Positions 40,041-50,658 of a DNA stretch of 64,000 nt are shown here, piece by piece. This DNA is from Amycolatopsis sp. cg9. GTDB taxonomy: Bacteria; Actinomycetota; Actinomycetes; Mycobacteriales; Pseudonocardiaceae. Both the position numbers and the translations under genes were made by a program. Within the stretch, counting starts at the first letter, position 1; every line of letters begins with the position of its first letter. Where the stretch lies: contig NZ_CP166850.1 of NCBI RefSeq assembly GCF_041346945.1, positions 4,340,001 to 4,404,000 on the forward strand, written 5' to 3'. The notes under the pieces are model-generated. The model saw nothing but the letters and a program-made list of their open reading frames with translations. It ran no database searches and was not told the origin of the DNA.

Positions 40041-41885
40041 CTACTTGTTCACGTCGCGGACCGCGCCGGTGTCCGCCGACGTCGCCATCCGGGCGTACGC
40101 GCGCAGGGCCGCCGTCACCGGGCGCTGGCGCTCCTTCGGCTGCCACGGCCGCTCGGACGCCTCCATCTTCGACCGGCGCTCCGCCAGGACCTCCGGGTCG
40201 ACCAGCAGTTCCAGTCGGCGCTCGTGGACGTCCAGGAGGATGCGGTCGCCGTTCTCCACCAGGCCGATCAGGCCGCCGGCCGCGGCTTCGGGGGAGATGT
40301 GGCCGACCGAGATGCCCGAGGAGCCGCCCGAGAAGCGGCCGTCGGTGATCAGGGCGCACTTCTTGCCGAGGCCCGAGCCCTTGAGGAACGCCGTCGGGTG
40401 CAGCATCTCCTGCATGCCCGGGCCGCCCGCCGGGCCTTCGTAGCGGATCACCAGGACCTCGCCGGGCTGGATCTCCTTCTTCAGGATCGCCGAGACGGCC
40501 TCCTCCTGGCTCTCCAGGACCCGCGCCGGGCCCTCGAAGTGCCAGAGGTCCTCGTCGATGCCCGCCGACTTGATGACCGCGCCGTTCTCCGCCAGGTTGC
40601 CGCGCAGGATGGCCAGGCCGCCGTCCTTCGTGTACGCGTGCTCGACGTCGCGGATGCAGCCGCCCGCCGCGTCCGTGTCCAGGGACGACCAGCGGTTCTC
40701 CGTCGAGAACGCCTCGGTCGTGCGGACTCCGCCCGGCGCCGCGTGGAAGAGCTCGAGGGCGACCGAAGAGGGCGAAGAGGCCCGGATGTCCCAGGTCGAG
40801 AGCCACGAGTCGAGGTCGGGGGAGTGGACCGACCAGACGTCGGTGTTCAGCAGGCCGCCGCGGTACAGCTCGCCGAGGATCGCCGGGATGCCGCCGGCGC
40901 GGTGGACGTCTTCCATGTGGTAGTCCGAGTTCGGCGCCACCTTCGACAGGCACGGCACGCGGCGGCCGATCGCGTCGATGTCGGCGATCGTGAAGTCGAC
41001 CTCGCCCTCCTGGGCGGCGGCGAGGATGTGCAGCACCGTGTTCGTCGAGCCGCCCATCGCCATGTCGAGGGCCATCGCGTTCTCGAACGCCGCCTTCGAC
41101 GCGATCGAGCGCGGCAGGACCGAGTCGTCGTCCTGCTCGTACCAGCGCTTGCACAGCTCGACGACCGTGCGGCCGGCCTCCTCGAACAGCGCGCGCCGCG
41201 CCGCGTGGGTCGCCAGCGTCGAGCCGTTGCCCGGCAGCGAGAGGCCCAGGGCCTCGGTGAGGCAGTTCATGGAGTTCGCGGTGAACATGCCGGAGCACGA
41301 GCCGCAGGTCGGGCACGCCGAGCGCTCGACGATCGCGAGGCCGTCTTCGTCGACCTCCGGGCTGGCCGACGCGGCGATCGCGGTGATCAGGTCGGTCGGG
41401 GCCTGGGCGACGCCGCCGACGACGACCGCCTTGCCCGCCTCCATCGGCCCGCCGGAGACGAAGACCACCGGGATGTTCAGCCGCATCGCGGCGTTGAGCA
41501 TGCCGGGGGTGATCTTGTCGCAGTTGGAGATGCACACCAGCGCGTCGGCCTGGTGCGCGTTGACCATGTATTCCACCGAGTCGGCGATGATCTCGCGCGA
41601 GGGCAGCGAGTAGAGCATGCCGGAGTGGCCCATGGCGATGCCGTCGTCGACGGCGATGGTGTGGAATTCGCGCGCGACGCCGCCGGCTTCCTTGACCGCG
41701 CCGGCGACGATCTCGCCGAGGTCCTTGAGGTGCACGTGGCCGGGCACGAACTGGGTGTAGGAGTTGGCGATCGCCACGATCGGCTTGCCGAAGTCGCTGT
41801 CGGTCATGCCGGTGGCGCGCCAGAGCGAGCGCGCGCCCGCCGCGTTGCGGCCGTGGGTGGTGGTCCGGGAACGGAGAGGCGGCAC
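40041..41885 (-). CDS. ilvD: Dihydroxy-acid dehydratase
   Basis: 614 residues from GTG 41885 ([19 protein letters not shown]); CTGGGAG lies 8 bases upstream, which picks this start over the longer frame to 41945. The third step in valine, isoleucine and leucine synthesis: it dehydrates 2,3-dihydroxy acids. Fe-S ligands are Cys of [10 protein letters not shown] and the Cys pair of [19 protein letters not shown] Mg site is near [11 protein letters not shown]. The upstream operator is at 41925. It lies alone, apart from ilvBNC, and runs the opposite way. Confidence 0.97.
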   Translation of the reverse strand: MPPLRSRTTTHGRNAAGARSLWRATGMTDSDFGKPIVAIANSYTQFVPGHVHLKDLGEIVAGAVKEAGGVAREFHTIAVDDGIAMGHSGMLYSLPSREIIADSVEYMVNAHQADALVCISNCDKITPGMLNAAMRLNIPVVFVSGGPMEAGKAVVVGGVAQAPTDLITAIAASASPEVDEDGLAIVERSACPTCGSCSGMFTANSMNCLTEALGLSLPGNGSTLATHAARRALFEEAGRTVVELCKRWYEQDDDSVLPRSIASKAAFENAMALDMAMGGSTNTVLHILAAAQEGEVDFTIADIDAIGRRVPCLSKVAPNSDYHMEDVHRAGGIPAILGELYRGGLLNTDVWSVHSPDLDSWLSTWDIRASSPSSVALELFHAAPGGVRTTEAFSTENRWSSLDTDAAGGCIRDVEHAYTKDGGLAILRGNLAENGAVIKSAGIDEDLWHFEGPARVLESQEEAVSAILKKEIQPGEVLVIRYEGPAGGPGMQEMLHPTAFLKGSGLGKKCALITDGRFSGGSSGISVGHISPEAAAGGLIGLVENGDRILLDVHERRLELLVDPEVLAERRSKMEASERPWQPKERQRPVTAALRAYARMATSADTGAVRDVNK

Positions 41886-41924
41886 GGCGAAACTCCCAGG
41901 TCGGATGGTCGGCGGGAACACTCC

Positions 41925-41952
41925 GCCTAAAACTGGTCCTACCAATTTAGGC
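41925..41952. promoter_or_regulatory. Candidate operator of ilvD
   Basis: GCCTAAA arm pairs with TTTAGGC, enclosing a TGGT-cct-ACCA inner palindrome, 40 bases before the ilvD start. The TGGT...ACCA core is typical of FadR/GntR-family operators. It overlaps the probable ilvD promoter in the divergent gap with the PH-domain gene. Confidence 0.5.
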
Positions 41953-41982
41953 CAGTCGTGCGGAGCCCGTCCATCGAGGGTG

Positions 41983-42414
41983 CTACGAGCCGGGCTTGAG
42001 GTCTTCCTCTTCGAGCAGGCCGCTCGGGTCGGCGACGAGGCCTTCGCTCACCAGCGACAGCACCGGCAGGTGCCGGGTGCGGACAGTCGGCAGCGGCACC
42101 TTCGTGTCGTCCTTCAGCACCGCCTGGACGCGGGACTTCTTGGTGATCGCGAGGCCCTTCAGCGCCGACCACGGCACGTCGCGCTTGCCGAACACCGTCC
42201 GGATCGCGAGCCCTTCGCGCGTGGCGACGGTGCGGTGCCGGACCACGAAGACCGCCAGCGCGATCGGGAAGACGTAGAGCCACTGCAGGTACGGGATTTC
42301 CCCGAGTGCGATCGGCGTCACGCAGACGGTCAGGAGCGCGATCGCCATGAACGACGTGCGGGGGACGCGGAAGACGGCTTTCCGGCCCTCGTCCTGCTGA
42401 GCTTTTTCGGCCAC
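41983..42414 (-). CDS. Membrane-anchored bacterial PH-domain protein (CFP6/Rv3004-like)
   Basis: 143 residues from GTG 42414 (low-confidence start; a longer in-frame reading to 42525 exists). Two hydrophobic segments (about 18-38 and 42-58) are followed by a bPH2-type PH domain (about 60-130), [21 protein letters not shown]. It lies between ilvD and ilvB as Rv3004 lies near ilvB1 in mycobacteria. Function unknown; lipid or protein binding at the membrane is inferred. Confidence 0.78.
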   Translation of the reverse strand: MAEKAQQDEGRKAVFRVPRTSFMAIALLTVCVTPIALGEIPYLQWLYVFPIALAVFVVRHRTVATREGLAIRTVFGKRDVPWSALKGLAITKKSRVQAVLKDDTKVPLPTVRTRHLPVLSLVSEGLVADPSGLLEEEDLKPGS

Positions 42415-42555
42415 CCCGAAATGGTGCACCGCCGCGCCGACCGGCCCGAACCCGGGTCGCGCAGGCGTGACACGCACCCCTTCCGGTGTCCAGCATCCGG
42501 ACACACCGTCCCGCAGAGTTGACACCCGCGCGGCGTTGCGGCTAGCGTCGTCGCC

Positions 42556-42603
42556 GTGACACCGCTGACCGGCCTCGTACTTCCCAAGCGCGTCGACGCT
42601 TAG
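42556..42603 (+). CDS. ilvB leader peptide
   Basis: 15 codons from GTG 42556: MTPLTGLVLPKRVDA then TAG. Codons for Leu (CTG, CTC, CTT) and Val (GTA, GTC) cluster in a tiny reading frame just before an RNA hairpin and a terminator. This is the layout of a branched-chain amino-acid attenuator in which ribosome stalling reports Leu/Val charging. GTG initiation is inferred; no other candidate start fits as well. Confidence 0.75.
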   Translation: MTPLTGLVLPKRVDA

Positions 42604-42667
42604 GGAAGTCCTTCCGCTGCGTCGACGCGCGACCCTCGTGCGACCTTACGGTCGGCGAGGGTTTTTT
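42580..42667 (+). promoter_or_regulatory. Attenuator (RNA switch) of ilvBNC
   Basis: Three structures compete in the leader. Hairpin A: CTTCCC (42580-42585) with GGGAAG (42603-42608). Hairpin B: an 11 bp perfect stem CGCGTCGACGC (42589-42599) with GCGTCGACGCG (42619-42629), using the last leader codons. Terminator: ACCCTCG-tg-CGACC (42632-42645) with GGTCG-g-CGAGGGT (42650-42662) then TTTTTT. If the ribosome stalls at Leu/Val codons, arm use changes and read-through into ilvB rises. The exact anti-terminator pairing needs folding. Confidence 0.75.
42632..42667 (+). terminator. Intrinsic terminator in the ilvB leader
   Basis: Outer stem ACCCTCG/CGAGGGT and inner stem CGACC/GGTCG around loop TTAC, followed by six T. 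It ends 83 bases before the ilvB ATG. Confidence 0.8.
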
Positions 42668-42750
42668 GTTGCCCAAGGAGAAGAGCTTCTTCGCCGTACC
42701 GCATCAAACTGACCCGAACGAGTGACACCGAGACCCACGAGGCAGAACCG

Positions 42751-44640
42751 ATGACCAGTGCCACGTCGCGCAGCGACGCGAAACCCGGGCCGACGCCCGG
42801 TACGTCCGGAGCTCGTCCGAAGCCGGCGCCCCCGGCGGGAACGCCGGTGCGCGTCACCGGCGCCCAGTCACTCGTGCGCTCGCTCGAGGCCGTCGGCGCC
42901 GAGGTGGTCTTCGGCATCCCGGGCGGCACCATCCTGCCCGCCTACGACCCGCTGCTCGACTCGACGAAGGTCCGCCACGTCCTGGTGCGCCACGAACAGG
43001 GCGCGGGGCACGCGGCGACCGGCTACGCGCAGGCCACCGGCAAGGTCGGCGTGTGCATGGCCACCTCGGGCCCCGGCGCGACCAACCTGGTCACGCCGCT
43101 CGCGGACGCCAACATGGACTCCGTCCCGGTCGTGGCCATCACCGGCCAGCAGACCCGGGCGCTGATCGGCACGGACGCGTTCCAGGAAGCCGACATCTGC
43201 GGCATCACCATGCCGATCACCAAGCACAACTTCCTCGTGACGGACCCGGCGGAGATCCCGCGGACCATCGCCGAGGCGTTCCACCTGGCCGCGACCGGCC
43301 GGCCCGGCCCGGTCCTGGTGGACATCCCCAAGGACGTGCTGCAGGAGATGACCTCGTTCTCCTGGCCGACCGAGCTGCGCCTCCCGGGTTACCGCCCGAC
43401 GCTGCGCCCGCACGGCAAGCAGGTCCGCGAAGCCGCGAAGCTGATCGCGAAGTCGCGCCGCCCGGTGCTCTACGTCGGCGGCGGCGTGATCAAGGCGGAA
43501 GCGCACGAGCAGCTGAAGCAGCTCGCCGAGCTGACGAACATCCCCGTCGTCACCACCCTGATGGCGCGCGGCGCGTTCCCCGACTCGCACCCGCAGCACC
43601 TCGGCATGCCGGGCATGCACGGCTCGGTCGCCGCGGTCGCCGCGATGCAGCGCGCCGACCTGCTCATCGCGCTCGGCGCCCGCTTCGACGACCGGGTCAC
43701 CGGCCAGCTGTCGTCGTTCGCGCCGGACGCCGCGGTCGTGCACGCCGACATCGACCCGGCCGAGATCTCCAAGAACCGCAAGGCCGACGTGCCGATCGTG
43801 GGCGACTGCAAGGAGATCATCGGCGAGCTGATCGCCGCGGTCACCACGGAGTTCGAGCACGGCGGCAAGCCTGACCTCGCCGACTGGTGGACCCAGGCCG
43901 ACGACTGGCGCAAGGGCTACCCGGCCGGCTACGAGTGGCCCGACGACGGTTCGCTGTCGCCGCAGTACGTCATCGAGCGGATCGGCCAGATCGTCGGCCC
44001 GGACGCGGTGTACGCCGCCGGCGTCGGACAGCACCAGATGTGGGCCGCGCAGTTCGTCAAGTACGAGAACCCGCGCACCTGGATCAACTCCGGCGGCCTC
44101 GGCACCATGGGCTACGCCGTGCCCGCCGCGATGGGCGCGCAGTTCGGTGTCCCGGGCACGCAGGTCTGGGCGATCGACGGCGACGGCTGCTTCCAGATGA
44201 CCAACCAGGAGCTGGCCACCTGCGCCATCGAGGGCGCGCCGATCAAGGTCGCCGTGATCAACAACGGCAACCTCGGCATGGTCCGGCAGTGGCAGAACCT
44301 CTTCTACTCGGAGCGGTACTCCAACACCGACCTCGGCACGCACAAGCACCGCATCCCGGACTTCGTGCTGCTGGCCGAAGCGCTGGGGTGCGCCGGCCTG
44401 CGCTGCGAGACGAAGGAAGACGTCGACGCCACCATCCGCCGCGCGATGGAGATCAACGACCGCCCCGTCGTGATCGACTTCGTGGTCGGGAAGGATGCCC
44501 AGGTGTGGCCGATGGTCGCCGCGGGCACCGGCAACGACGAGATCATGGCGGTCCGGGGCATCCGGCCGCTGTTCGACGACGACGAGGTTTCGGTCGAGAC
44601 GACCGAAGCCGTCGAAGCTGCCGCGGAAGGTGAGCGCTGA
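42751..44640 (+). CDS. ilvB: Acetolactate synthase large subunit
   Basis: 629 residues. TPP enzyme with catalytic Glu82 ([11 protein letters not shown]), the FAD region, and the TPP loop [19 protein letters not shown] (about 470-490). It joins two pyruvate to acetolactate or pyruvate with 2-oxobutyrate to acetohydroxybutyrate. An extended Pro-rich N-terminus (1-32) is common in actinomycetes. CGAGG is 9 bases before the ATG. ilvN starts 2 bases past its stop. Attenuation control is described for the leader. Confidence 0.97.
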   Translation: MTSATSRSDAKPGPTPGTSGARPKPAPPAGTPVRVTGAQSLVRSLEAVGAEVVFGIPGGTILPAYDPLLDSTKVRHVLVRHEQGAGHAATGYAQATGKVGVCMATSGPGATNLVTPLADANMDSVPVVAITGQQTRALIGTDAFQEADICGITMPITKHNFLVTDPAEIPRTIAEAFHLAATGRPGPVLVDIPKDVLQEMTSFSWPTELRLPGYRPTLRPHGKQVREAAKLIAKSRRPVLYVGGGVIKAEAHEQLKQLAELTNIPVVTTLMARGAFPDSHPQHLGMPGMHGSVAAVAAMQRADLLIALGARFDDRVTGQLSSFAPDAAVVHADIDPAEISKNRKADVPIVGDCKEIIGELIAAVTTEFEHGGKPDLADWWTQADDWRKGYPAGYEWPDDGSLSPQYVIERIGQIVGPDAVYAAGVGQHQMWAAQFVKYENPRTWINSGGLGTMGYAVPAAMGAQFGVPGTQVWAIDGDGCFQMTNQELATCAIEGAPIKVAVINNGNLGMVRQWQNLFYSERYSNTDLGTHKHRIPDFVLLAEALGCAGLRCETKEDVDATIRRAMEINDRPVVIDFVVGKDAQVWPMVAAGTGNDEIMAVRGIRPLFDDDEVSVETTEAVEAAAEGER

Positions 44641-44642
44641 TC

Positions 44643-45149
44643 ATGAGCGTCCACACGCTGAGTGTCCTGGTCGAGAACAAGCCCGGCGTGCTCGCGCGCG
44701 TCTCTGGCCTGTTCTCCCGCCGCGGCTTCAACATCGAGTCCCTTGCCGTCGGGCCCACGGAGAACCCCGAGGTGTCCCGGATGACGATCGTGGTCGCCGT
44801 GGAAGAGCTACCGCTCGAACAGGTGACGAAGCAGCTCAACAAGCTGGTCAACGTGATCAAGATCGTCGAGCTGGAGCAGTCGACCGCCGTGCAGCGCGAA
44901 CTGCTGCTCGTGAAGGTGCGCGCCGACAACACCGTGCGCAGCCAGGTCCTCGAAACCGTCCAGCTCTTCCGCGCCAAGGTGGTGGACGTCTCCCCGGAGG
45001 CGCTGACCATCGAAGCGACCGGGACGTCGGACAAGATCGGTGCGCTGCTGCGGATGCTGGAGCCGTATGGCATCCGCGAGCTCGTTCAATCCGGCATGGT
45101 CGCGGTGGGGCGGGGCGCCCGTTCCATCACCGCCACATCACCGCGTTAA
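44643..45149 (+). CDS. ilvN: Acetolactate synthase regulatory subunit
   Basis: 168 residues. An ACT domain (3-75) opens TLSVLVENKPGVLARVSGLF and binds valine for feedback. The second half (about 80-165) is the ACT-like ALS_ss_C domain (LLLVKVRADNTVRSQVLE). It activates IlvB and gives valine sensitivity. 2 bases after ilvB, so translation is coupled. ilvC follows at 33 bases. Confidence 0.96.
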   Translation: MSVHTLSVLVENKPGVLARVSGLFSRRGFNIESLAVGPTENPEVSRMTIVVAVEELPLEQVTKQLNKLVNVIKIVELEQSTAVQRELLLVKVRADNTVRSQVLETVQLFRAKVVDVSPEALTIEATGTSDKIGALLRMLEPYGIRELVQSGMVAVGRGARSITATSPR

Positions 45150-46196
<1,047 letters not shown>

Positions 46197-46206
46197 GCTT
46201 TTCCCG

Positions 46207-46257
46207 CAAGACGCTGAAGGGGACGCCCGCCACGGGCGTCCCCTTCAGTGCGTCTTG
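46207..46257 (+). terminator. Long hairpin ending ilvBNC
   Basis: Inner 14 bp perfect stem TGAAGGGGACGCCC/GGGCGTCCCCTTCA with loop GCCAC, and an outer AAGACGC/GCGTCTT pair separated by a 2-base bulge. Placed 10 bases past the ilvC stop. No strong U-tract, so it may act also as an RNA stabiliser. Confidence 0.65.
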
Positions 46258-46272
46258 GCTACGCTGAGGAGC

Positions 46273-46527
46273 ATGACCGACGACAAGGCGCACATCCGGC
46301 ACCACCTCGACCTTTCCGGGGCCGAGTGGATCCGGGGCGAGCCCGCGGGCGTCACCCTCGACGAGGTCGTCGAGTACGCGTTCGTCGAGCACACCGACGG
46401 TGCCACCTACGTCGCGATGCGCCGTTCGCCGGACGTCGACGGCACGATCATGGTCTTCACGACGTCGGAGTGGGACGCGTTCACGAAGGGCGTCGACGAC
46501 GGCGAGTTCGACGACCTCGGGGCTTAG
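46273..46527 (+). CDS. DUF397 domain protein
   Basis: 84 residues from ATG 46273; GAGGAG just upstream. DUF397 pattern: ATYVAMRRSPDVDGTIMVF then SEWDAFTKGVDDGEFDD. In actinomycetes DUF397 genes are usually beside an XRE/HTH gene and take part in development. No such partner is found next to it; the following gene overlaps it by 4 bases on the other strand. It is short but the domain match is clear. Confidence 0.78.
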   Translation: MTDDKAHIRHHLDLSGAEWIRGEPAGVTLDEVVEYAFVEHTDGATYVAMRRSPDVDGTIMVFTTSEWDAFTKGVDDGEFDDLGA

Positions 46528-47393
46528 GAACCCAGCTTCGCGGCCAGCTCGGGGATCTTGCCGAGATCGCCGGCGATGCCGAGGTGGTCGCCGTAGTCGC
46601 GGGACTCCGCGATGAGCCCGTCGCGGACCCGCAGGACGAAGATGTTCGCGATCCGCACCGGGCGCCCGCCGTACTCGCCCTGGTAGGCGAACTCGCCGAT
46701 CAGCACCTCCGGATCGGTGCCCTGGTAGGTGACCAGGTCCGCGACCTCGAAGCCCGGGTTCAGCGCCTTCCCCGCCGCGAAGTGCGCGCGCAGCTCGTCG
46801 CGGGTGCGCACGACCTCGGCGCCCGGCAGGAACGGGTGCGTCACGTGGGTTTCTTCGGCGTACAGCTCCGGCAGCTCGTCCCAGCGCCCGCCCGCGACGC
46901 CGTGCACGAGCCGCTCGAACACCGTGCCCGAGCCCTCCGGCGTGACCGGCGAGAGCGCCCGCGGCGGTGCCTGCTCGTACGCCTTCACCAGCTGGTCGAC
47001 GCCGTCGCGGATGACCGCGAGCTTCAAGTGGTCGTGGTAGTCGCGGGAATGGACGATCAAGCCGTCGCGCACGCGCAGCACCTGGATGTTGGCCGCCGCG
47101 ATCGTCCGGCCGGTCTCGATCGACTCGGCGTCGTAGTCGTATTCGGCGACGATCACCTCGGGGTCGGTCGTCTCGTGCACGACGACGTTCTTGCGCTTGA
47201 GCCGGTACGCGCCCGCCAAGGCGCCGGTGAACCGCTCGTGGACCGCGTCGCGGCCGGTCAGGCGCGTCGGCCGGGGGACGGCCTGTGGGTGCTCGACGAC
47301 GGTGTCCTCGGCGTAGAGCGCGGAAAGCTCGCCGAAGCGGCCTTCGCTGATCCCGTCGGACAACGCGGTGAAGACGTCGCGCGGTGCGGTCAT
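46524..47393 (-). CDS. Two-domain SnoaL-like NTF2 protein
   Basis: 289 residues from ATG 47393, with GGGAGGAA 5 bases upstream. Two SnoaL/NTF2 domains in tandem (about 6-130 and 150-280), as shown by two copies of LRVRDGLIxxSRDYxDHL and two of SxLYAEDTVVEHP/PELYAEETHVTHP. Family members are small enzymes or binding proteins for hydrophobic ligands. The duplication of one domain within a chain is clear. Substrate unknown. It overlaps the DUF397 stop by 4 bases (convergent) and sits 70 bases after an ankyrin gene. Confidence 0.85.
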   Translation of the reverse strand: MTAPRDVFTALSDGISEGRFGELSALYAEDTVVEHPQAVPRPTRLTGRDAVHERFTGALAGAYRLKRKNVVVHETTDPEVIVAEYDYDAESIETGRTIAAANIQVLRVRDGLIVHSRDYHDHLKLAVIRDGVDQLVKAYEQAPPRALSPVTPEGSGTVFERLVHGVAGGRWDELPELYAEETHVTHPFLPGAEVVRTRDELRAHFAAGKALNPGFEVADLVTYQGTDPEVLIGEFAYQGEYGGRPVRIANIFVLRVRDGLIAESRDYGDHLGIAGDLGKIPELAAKLGS

Positions 47394-47414
47394 GGTTCCT
47401 CCCAGAAGACAAAA

Positions 47415-47458
47415 CGGAGTCTGCAGTCCGTCTCCGAAGATACGGACTACAGACTCCG
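47415..47458 (-). terminator. Intrinsic terminator of the ankyrin gene
   Basis: 17 bp arms (47415-47431 and 47442-47458) with one mismatch and a 10-base loop, followed on the minus strand by TTTT. It ends the ankyrin transcript before the SnoaL gene. Confidence 0.8.
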
Positions 47459-47463
47459 GTTGT

Positions 47464-48780
47464 CTAGCGAAGCAGCTCACGGGCCGCGGGCTGCCCGCAC
47501 ACCTCCGCCCACGTCTCGGGAGTGCTGCCGAAGTTCGCGTCCCGCGCCCCGCGGTCGGCGCCGGCTTCGAGGAGGGCGTCGATGACCTCGAGGTGCCCGG
47601 ACTGCGCGGCCAGGTGCAGGGCCGTGACGCCTTCGCCGTGCCCCGGCCCGCCGAACGTGCCCGGGTGGTTCACGGCGGCGCCGAGGTCGAGGAGCGTCCG
47701 GACGGCGGCGAGCCTGCCCTGCGCCGCCGCCCACGCCAGCGCCGTGCCGCGGTAGACGTCGGCGTCCACGTCGGCGCCGCGCGAAACCAGGGTGCGCAGG
47801 GCCTCGGTGCGGTCGTTGCGGGCGGCCCAGGCGAGGGCTTCGTCGCGGGCTTCGGCCGGGTCGCCGCTCGGGTGCCAGGCCGGGAAACCGCTGTGGGGCC
47901 GGTAAAAACCGCGGTGGGCGCCGCCGCGGCCCGACGTCAGGAGCTCGTCGAGGAGGGCGCCGTCGCCGAGCCCGGCCGCGACCCGCAGGTTGCCCGGCGC
48001 CCGGCTGTGCGCGGCCAGGGTTTCCGCGGCTTCGCGGTGCCCCCAGAAGAGGGCGACGACCAGGGGCGTGCCGCCGTCACCCCGGGCGGCGACGTCGACC
48101 GGGGCGCCCGCGGCGAGGAGCAGGTCGAGCAGCAGCGGCAGGTTGCGGTACGCGGCCTGGTGCAGGGGGGTCCAGCCGTGGACGTTGCCGCGGGCGGGGT
48201 CGGCGCCGTGGGCGAGCAGGACGCGGCTGAGCCGCTCGTCGCAGGTCGCGCCGGCCATGCCGAGCAGGTCGTTGCCGTTGGTGCCGCGGGCGGTGACCAG
48301 CCCGGGGAACTCGTCCAGGAGCGCTTCGAGCTGCCCGGCGTCCCGGGCCTCGACCGCCCGGTACGCGCGGGCGAACGGTTCACCGCTGTCCACAAGGGAC
48401 TTGATGTGCGCGCGAAGTGCTTTCCAGGAAACGAATCCGTGCTCGCGGGCCACCACCACGCGGGCGCCGTCACGGGTGAGCGGCTGGCCCCGGCGCTCGA
48501 ACGGCTCGCGTGCGCCGGGTGTTTCGTCCTCGGCGGAGGCGAGCAGCCCGAGCGCGCGCTCGGCGTAGTACTCGACGTCCTGGTGGTACGGGTGCTGCAG
48601 GGTTTCGCCGTGCTCGGTGACGCGCCGGACGTAGGCCTGCAGCTTCGGCCAGCTCGGGAACCCGTGCTCCCGGGCGATGCGGAACTGCGCTTCGGACAGC
48701 TTCACGGCTTCGGCGCGCGCGAGTTCCTTCGCGCGTTTGCGCAGCTGGTCCAGGCTGGGTTTGGCGGGCAGCACGCCCAT
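47464..48780 (-). CDS. Ankyrin-repeat protein
   Basis: 438 residues from ATG 48780, with AGGAGG upstream. An N-terminal helical segment (about 5-110) has two AREHGFPSWPKLQAYV/AREHGFVSWKALRAHI repeats. Then ankyrin repeats follow (about 130-430), e.g. NVHGWTPLHQAAYRNLPLLL and GVTALHLAAQSGHLEVIDAL. A middle section (about 255-320) is more diverged. It has no signal peptide and is likely a cytoplasmic protein-binding scaffold. Its partner is unknown. Long for a bacterial ankyrin protein without a catalytic domain. Confidence 0.87.
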   Translation of the reverse strand: MGVLPAKPSLDQLRKRAKELARAEAVKLSEAQFRIAREHGFPSWPKLQAYVRRVTEHGETLQHPYHQDVEYYAERALGLLASAEDETPGAREPFERRGQPLTRDGARVVVAREHGFVSWKALRAHIKSLVDSGEPFARAYRAVEARDAGQLEALLDEFPGLVTARGTNGNDLLGMAGATCDERLSRVLLAHGADPARGNVHGWTPLHQAAYRNLPLLLDLLLAAGAPVDVAARGDGGTPLVVALFWGHREAAETLAAHSRAPGNLRVAAGLGDGALLDELLTSGRGGAHRGFYRPHSGFPAWHPSGDPAEARDEALAWAARNDRTEALRTLVSRGADVDADVYRGTALAWAAAQGRLAAVRTLLDLGAAVNHPGTFGGPGHGEGVTALHLAAQSGHLEVIDALLEAGADRGARDANFGSTPETWAEVCGQPAARELLR

Positions 48781-48926
48781 GGTGCCTCCTTCCCTCGTCG
48801 CCCGTGGTCCGCCGGCACCGGGCAGGAAAGAAGGTGCGGAGCTGGTGGTGCGGTGCTGCAGGGGTGGGCTCTGCCCTTTCCGCGGACGGGGCGCGGCCCG
48901 CACCGCGCCCCGCCAGCGTACCCCCG

Positions 48927-49739
48927 TCAGGGCAGCAGGTCCGCCAAGCGGCGGTAGGAGTCCTTCGTCCGGGCGAGGACCTGGACGCAGACGTGGTCGG
49001 CGCCCGCGTCGAGGTGCGCGCGGATCCGGTCGGCGATCCGCTGTTCGCCGGTGACGACGACGGCGTCGACCAGGCGGTCGCTGCCGCCGCCGGCGAGGTC
49101 GTCGTCGGTGAAGCCGAGGCGGCGCAGGTTCGTCCGGTGGTGCGGTGCCTGCCGCACGTAGAGCCCGGCGTGCTCCCGCGCCGCCTCCGGGGCCGCGTCG
49201 AGCACCACCGCCTGCTCGACGGCGAGGTACTTGCCCGGGCCGAGCCGTTCGCGCGCCATCGCCGTGTGCTCCGGCGGGACGAAGTACGGGTGGGCCCCGT
49301 CGGCGCGTTCGGCCGCCAGGTCCAGCAGCTTCGGGCCCAGCGCGGCGAGCAGCCGGCGCGGGCGGGGCGACGGCCGGGGCAGGCCCGGCAGCTCGGCCGC
49401 GTCCATCCCGTCCAGATACTCGCGCAACGCCGTCAGCGGGCGGGCGCCGGGCCGGTGCCCGCCGAGCCCGGCGATGAACCGGCCCGGGTAGGCCTCGCCC
49501 AAAGCCCGGACGGCGCCCTCCGCGGCGAGGGGTGACCGCTGGTCGAACCGCGCGACCCCGGTGGCGACGGTCAGCTTCGCCGTCGCCGCGAGCAGCAGGG
49601 CGGCTTGGGTGAACGCCTCCCGCCCGGCGTACTCGCCGAACCAGATCGCGTCGAAGCCGAGTTCTTCCACTTCCGCGGCCGTTTCGCGGAGTTCGCCGAT
49701 CGGGGCGCCGTCGAAGAACCGCCAGATCCCGACGCTCAT
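48927..49739 (-). CDS. LLM class F420-dependent oxidoreductase 1 (TIGR03620-like)
   Basis: 270 residues, overlapping the preceding paralogue by 4 bases. Luciferase-like barrel: FDAIWFGEYAGREAFTQAAL, LTVATGVARFDQRSPLAA, FIAGLGGHRP, LGPKLLDLAAERADGAHPYF and DHVCVQVLA. The RFxxGxGxG-like loop binds F420 or FMN. Paired copies with the gene before it suggest a recent duplication or a hetero-acting pair. Substrate unknown. Confidence 0.85.
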   Translation of the reverse strand: MSVGIWRFFDGAPIGELRETAAEVEELGFDAIWFGEYAGREAFTQAALLLAATAKLTVATGVARFDQRSPLAAEGAVRALGEAYPGRFIAGLGGHRPGARPLTALREYLDGMDAAELPGLPRPSPRPRRLLAALGPKLLDLAAERADGAHPYFVPPEHTAMARERLGPGKYLAVEQAVVLDAAPEAAREHAGLYVRQAPHHRTNLRRLGFTDDDLAGGGSDRLVDAVVVTGEQRIADRIRAHLDAGADHVCVQVLARTKDSYRRLADLLP

Positions 49740-50635
49740 CGGAGCACCGCCGGGGCCAGCTCGACGAGTATGTCCACAGTGGACTCGAAGGTGGCCGCGG
49801 ACGGCGTCAGCAGGACGTGGTCCGCGCCCGCGTCGAGCACTTCCCGCACGCGTTTCGCGATGGTCGCGGCGTCGCCCCAGAGGACGAGGTCGTCGACGAA
49901 CCGGTCGCTCGGGCCGTCGATGTCCGCTTCGGTGTAGCCGAGCCGTTTCCAGCCCGCGAGGTAGGCCTTCACCTGGAACTCCCGTGACTGCGCCACGCTG
50001 CGCCGGACACTCGCCCGGGCGTCCTCGCGGCTGCCGAGCAGGACGGTCTGGTGGGGGACGAGCAGCTTGTCCGGCCCGAGGATTTCGCGCGCGTACGGCG
50101 TGTGCGAGACCGGCTGGGCGAACGGGTGCGCGCCGTCGGCGTGGTCGCGCGCCAGCTCCAGCATCTTCGGCCCGACCGCGGCCAGCACGCGCGGGAACGC
50201 CACCGGGGCCGGGTTTTCCGCCGCGACCGCGTCCATTTCGGACAGATAGGCCCGCATCCGGTCCAGTGGCCGGTACTCCTCGCCGTACTTCGCCGCCTGG
50301 AACGCGTGGCCGATGCCGACGCCGAGCACGAACCGGCCCGGGTGCGCGTGGGCGAGGGTCGCCCCGCCCTTTTCGGCGGTCCGCCCCGGACGCGCCCAGG
50401 TGTTGGCGATGCCGGCGCCGAGCACGACGTCCGGCACCGAGGCGAGCAGGTCGCCGAAGGCCGCGAACAGTTCGCGGCCGCCGGGGCCCTCGCCGCTCCA
50501 GACCGAGCCGTAGCCGGCTTCGGCGAGCCGCCGCGTCGCCGCGCGTTCGACGTCCGGGGGCGGGGCCAGCGGGGCGCTCGGCAACCAGGCGCCGACCGCG
50601 CCGAGCCGGGCCCGCGTGTCTTCGATCAGGGTCAT
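49736..50635 (-). CDS. LLM class F420-dependent oxidoreductase 2 (TIGR03620-like)
   Basis: 299 residues from ATG 50635, with GGGAGGAATTC upstream. The same family layout as gene 1: GYGSVWSGEGPGGRELFAAF, DVVLGAGIANTW, RFVLGVGIGHAFQAAK, VGPKMLELARDHADGAHPF. The two are about equal in length and most conserved at these motifs, so they are paralogues. Divergent from the TetR gene, which has a palindrome pair in the gap. Substrate unknown. Confidence 0.85.
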   Translation of the reverse strand: MTLIEDTRARLGAVGAWLPSAPLAPPPDVERAATRRLAEAGYGSVWSGEGPGGRELFAAFGDLLASVPDVVLGAGIANTWARPGRTAEKGGATLAHAHPGRFVLGVGIGHAFQAAKYGEEYRPLDRMRAYLSEMDAVAAENPAPVAFPRVLAAVGPKMLELARDHADGAHPFAQPVSHTPYAREILGPDKLLVPHQTVLLGSREDARASVRRSVAQSREFQVKAYLAGWKRLGYTEADIDGPSDRFVDDLVLWGDAATIAKRVREVLDAGADHVLLTPSAATFESTVDILVELAPAVLR

Positions 50636-50658
50636 CCTCGAATTCCTCCCAGTAAGAT

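Noticed and set aside
46207..46257. ilvC 3' hairpin as a riboswitch
   Set aside because: Lies after the stop codon and has the shape of a terminator; no ligand-type structure.
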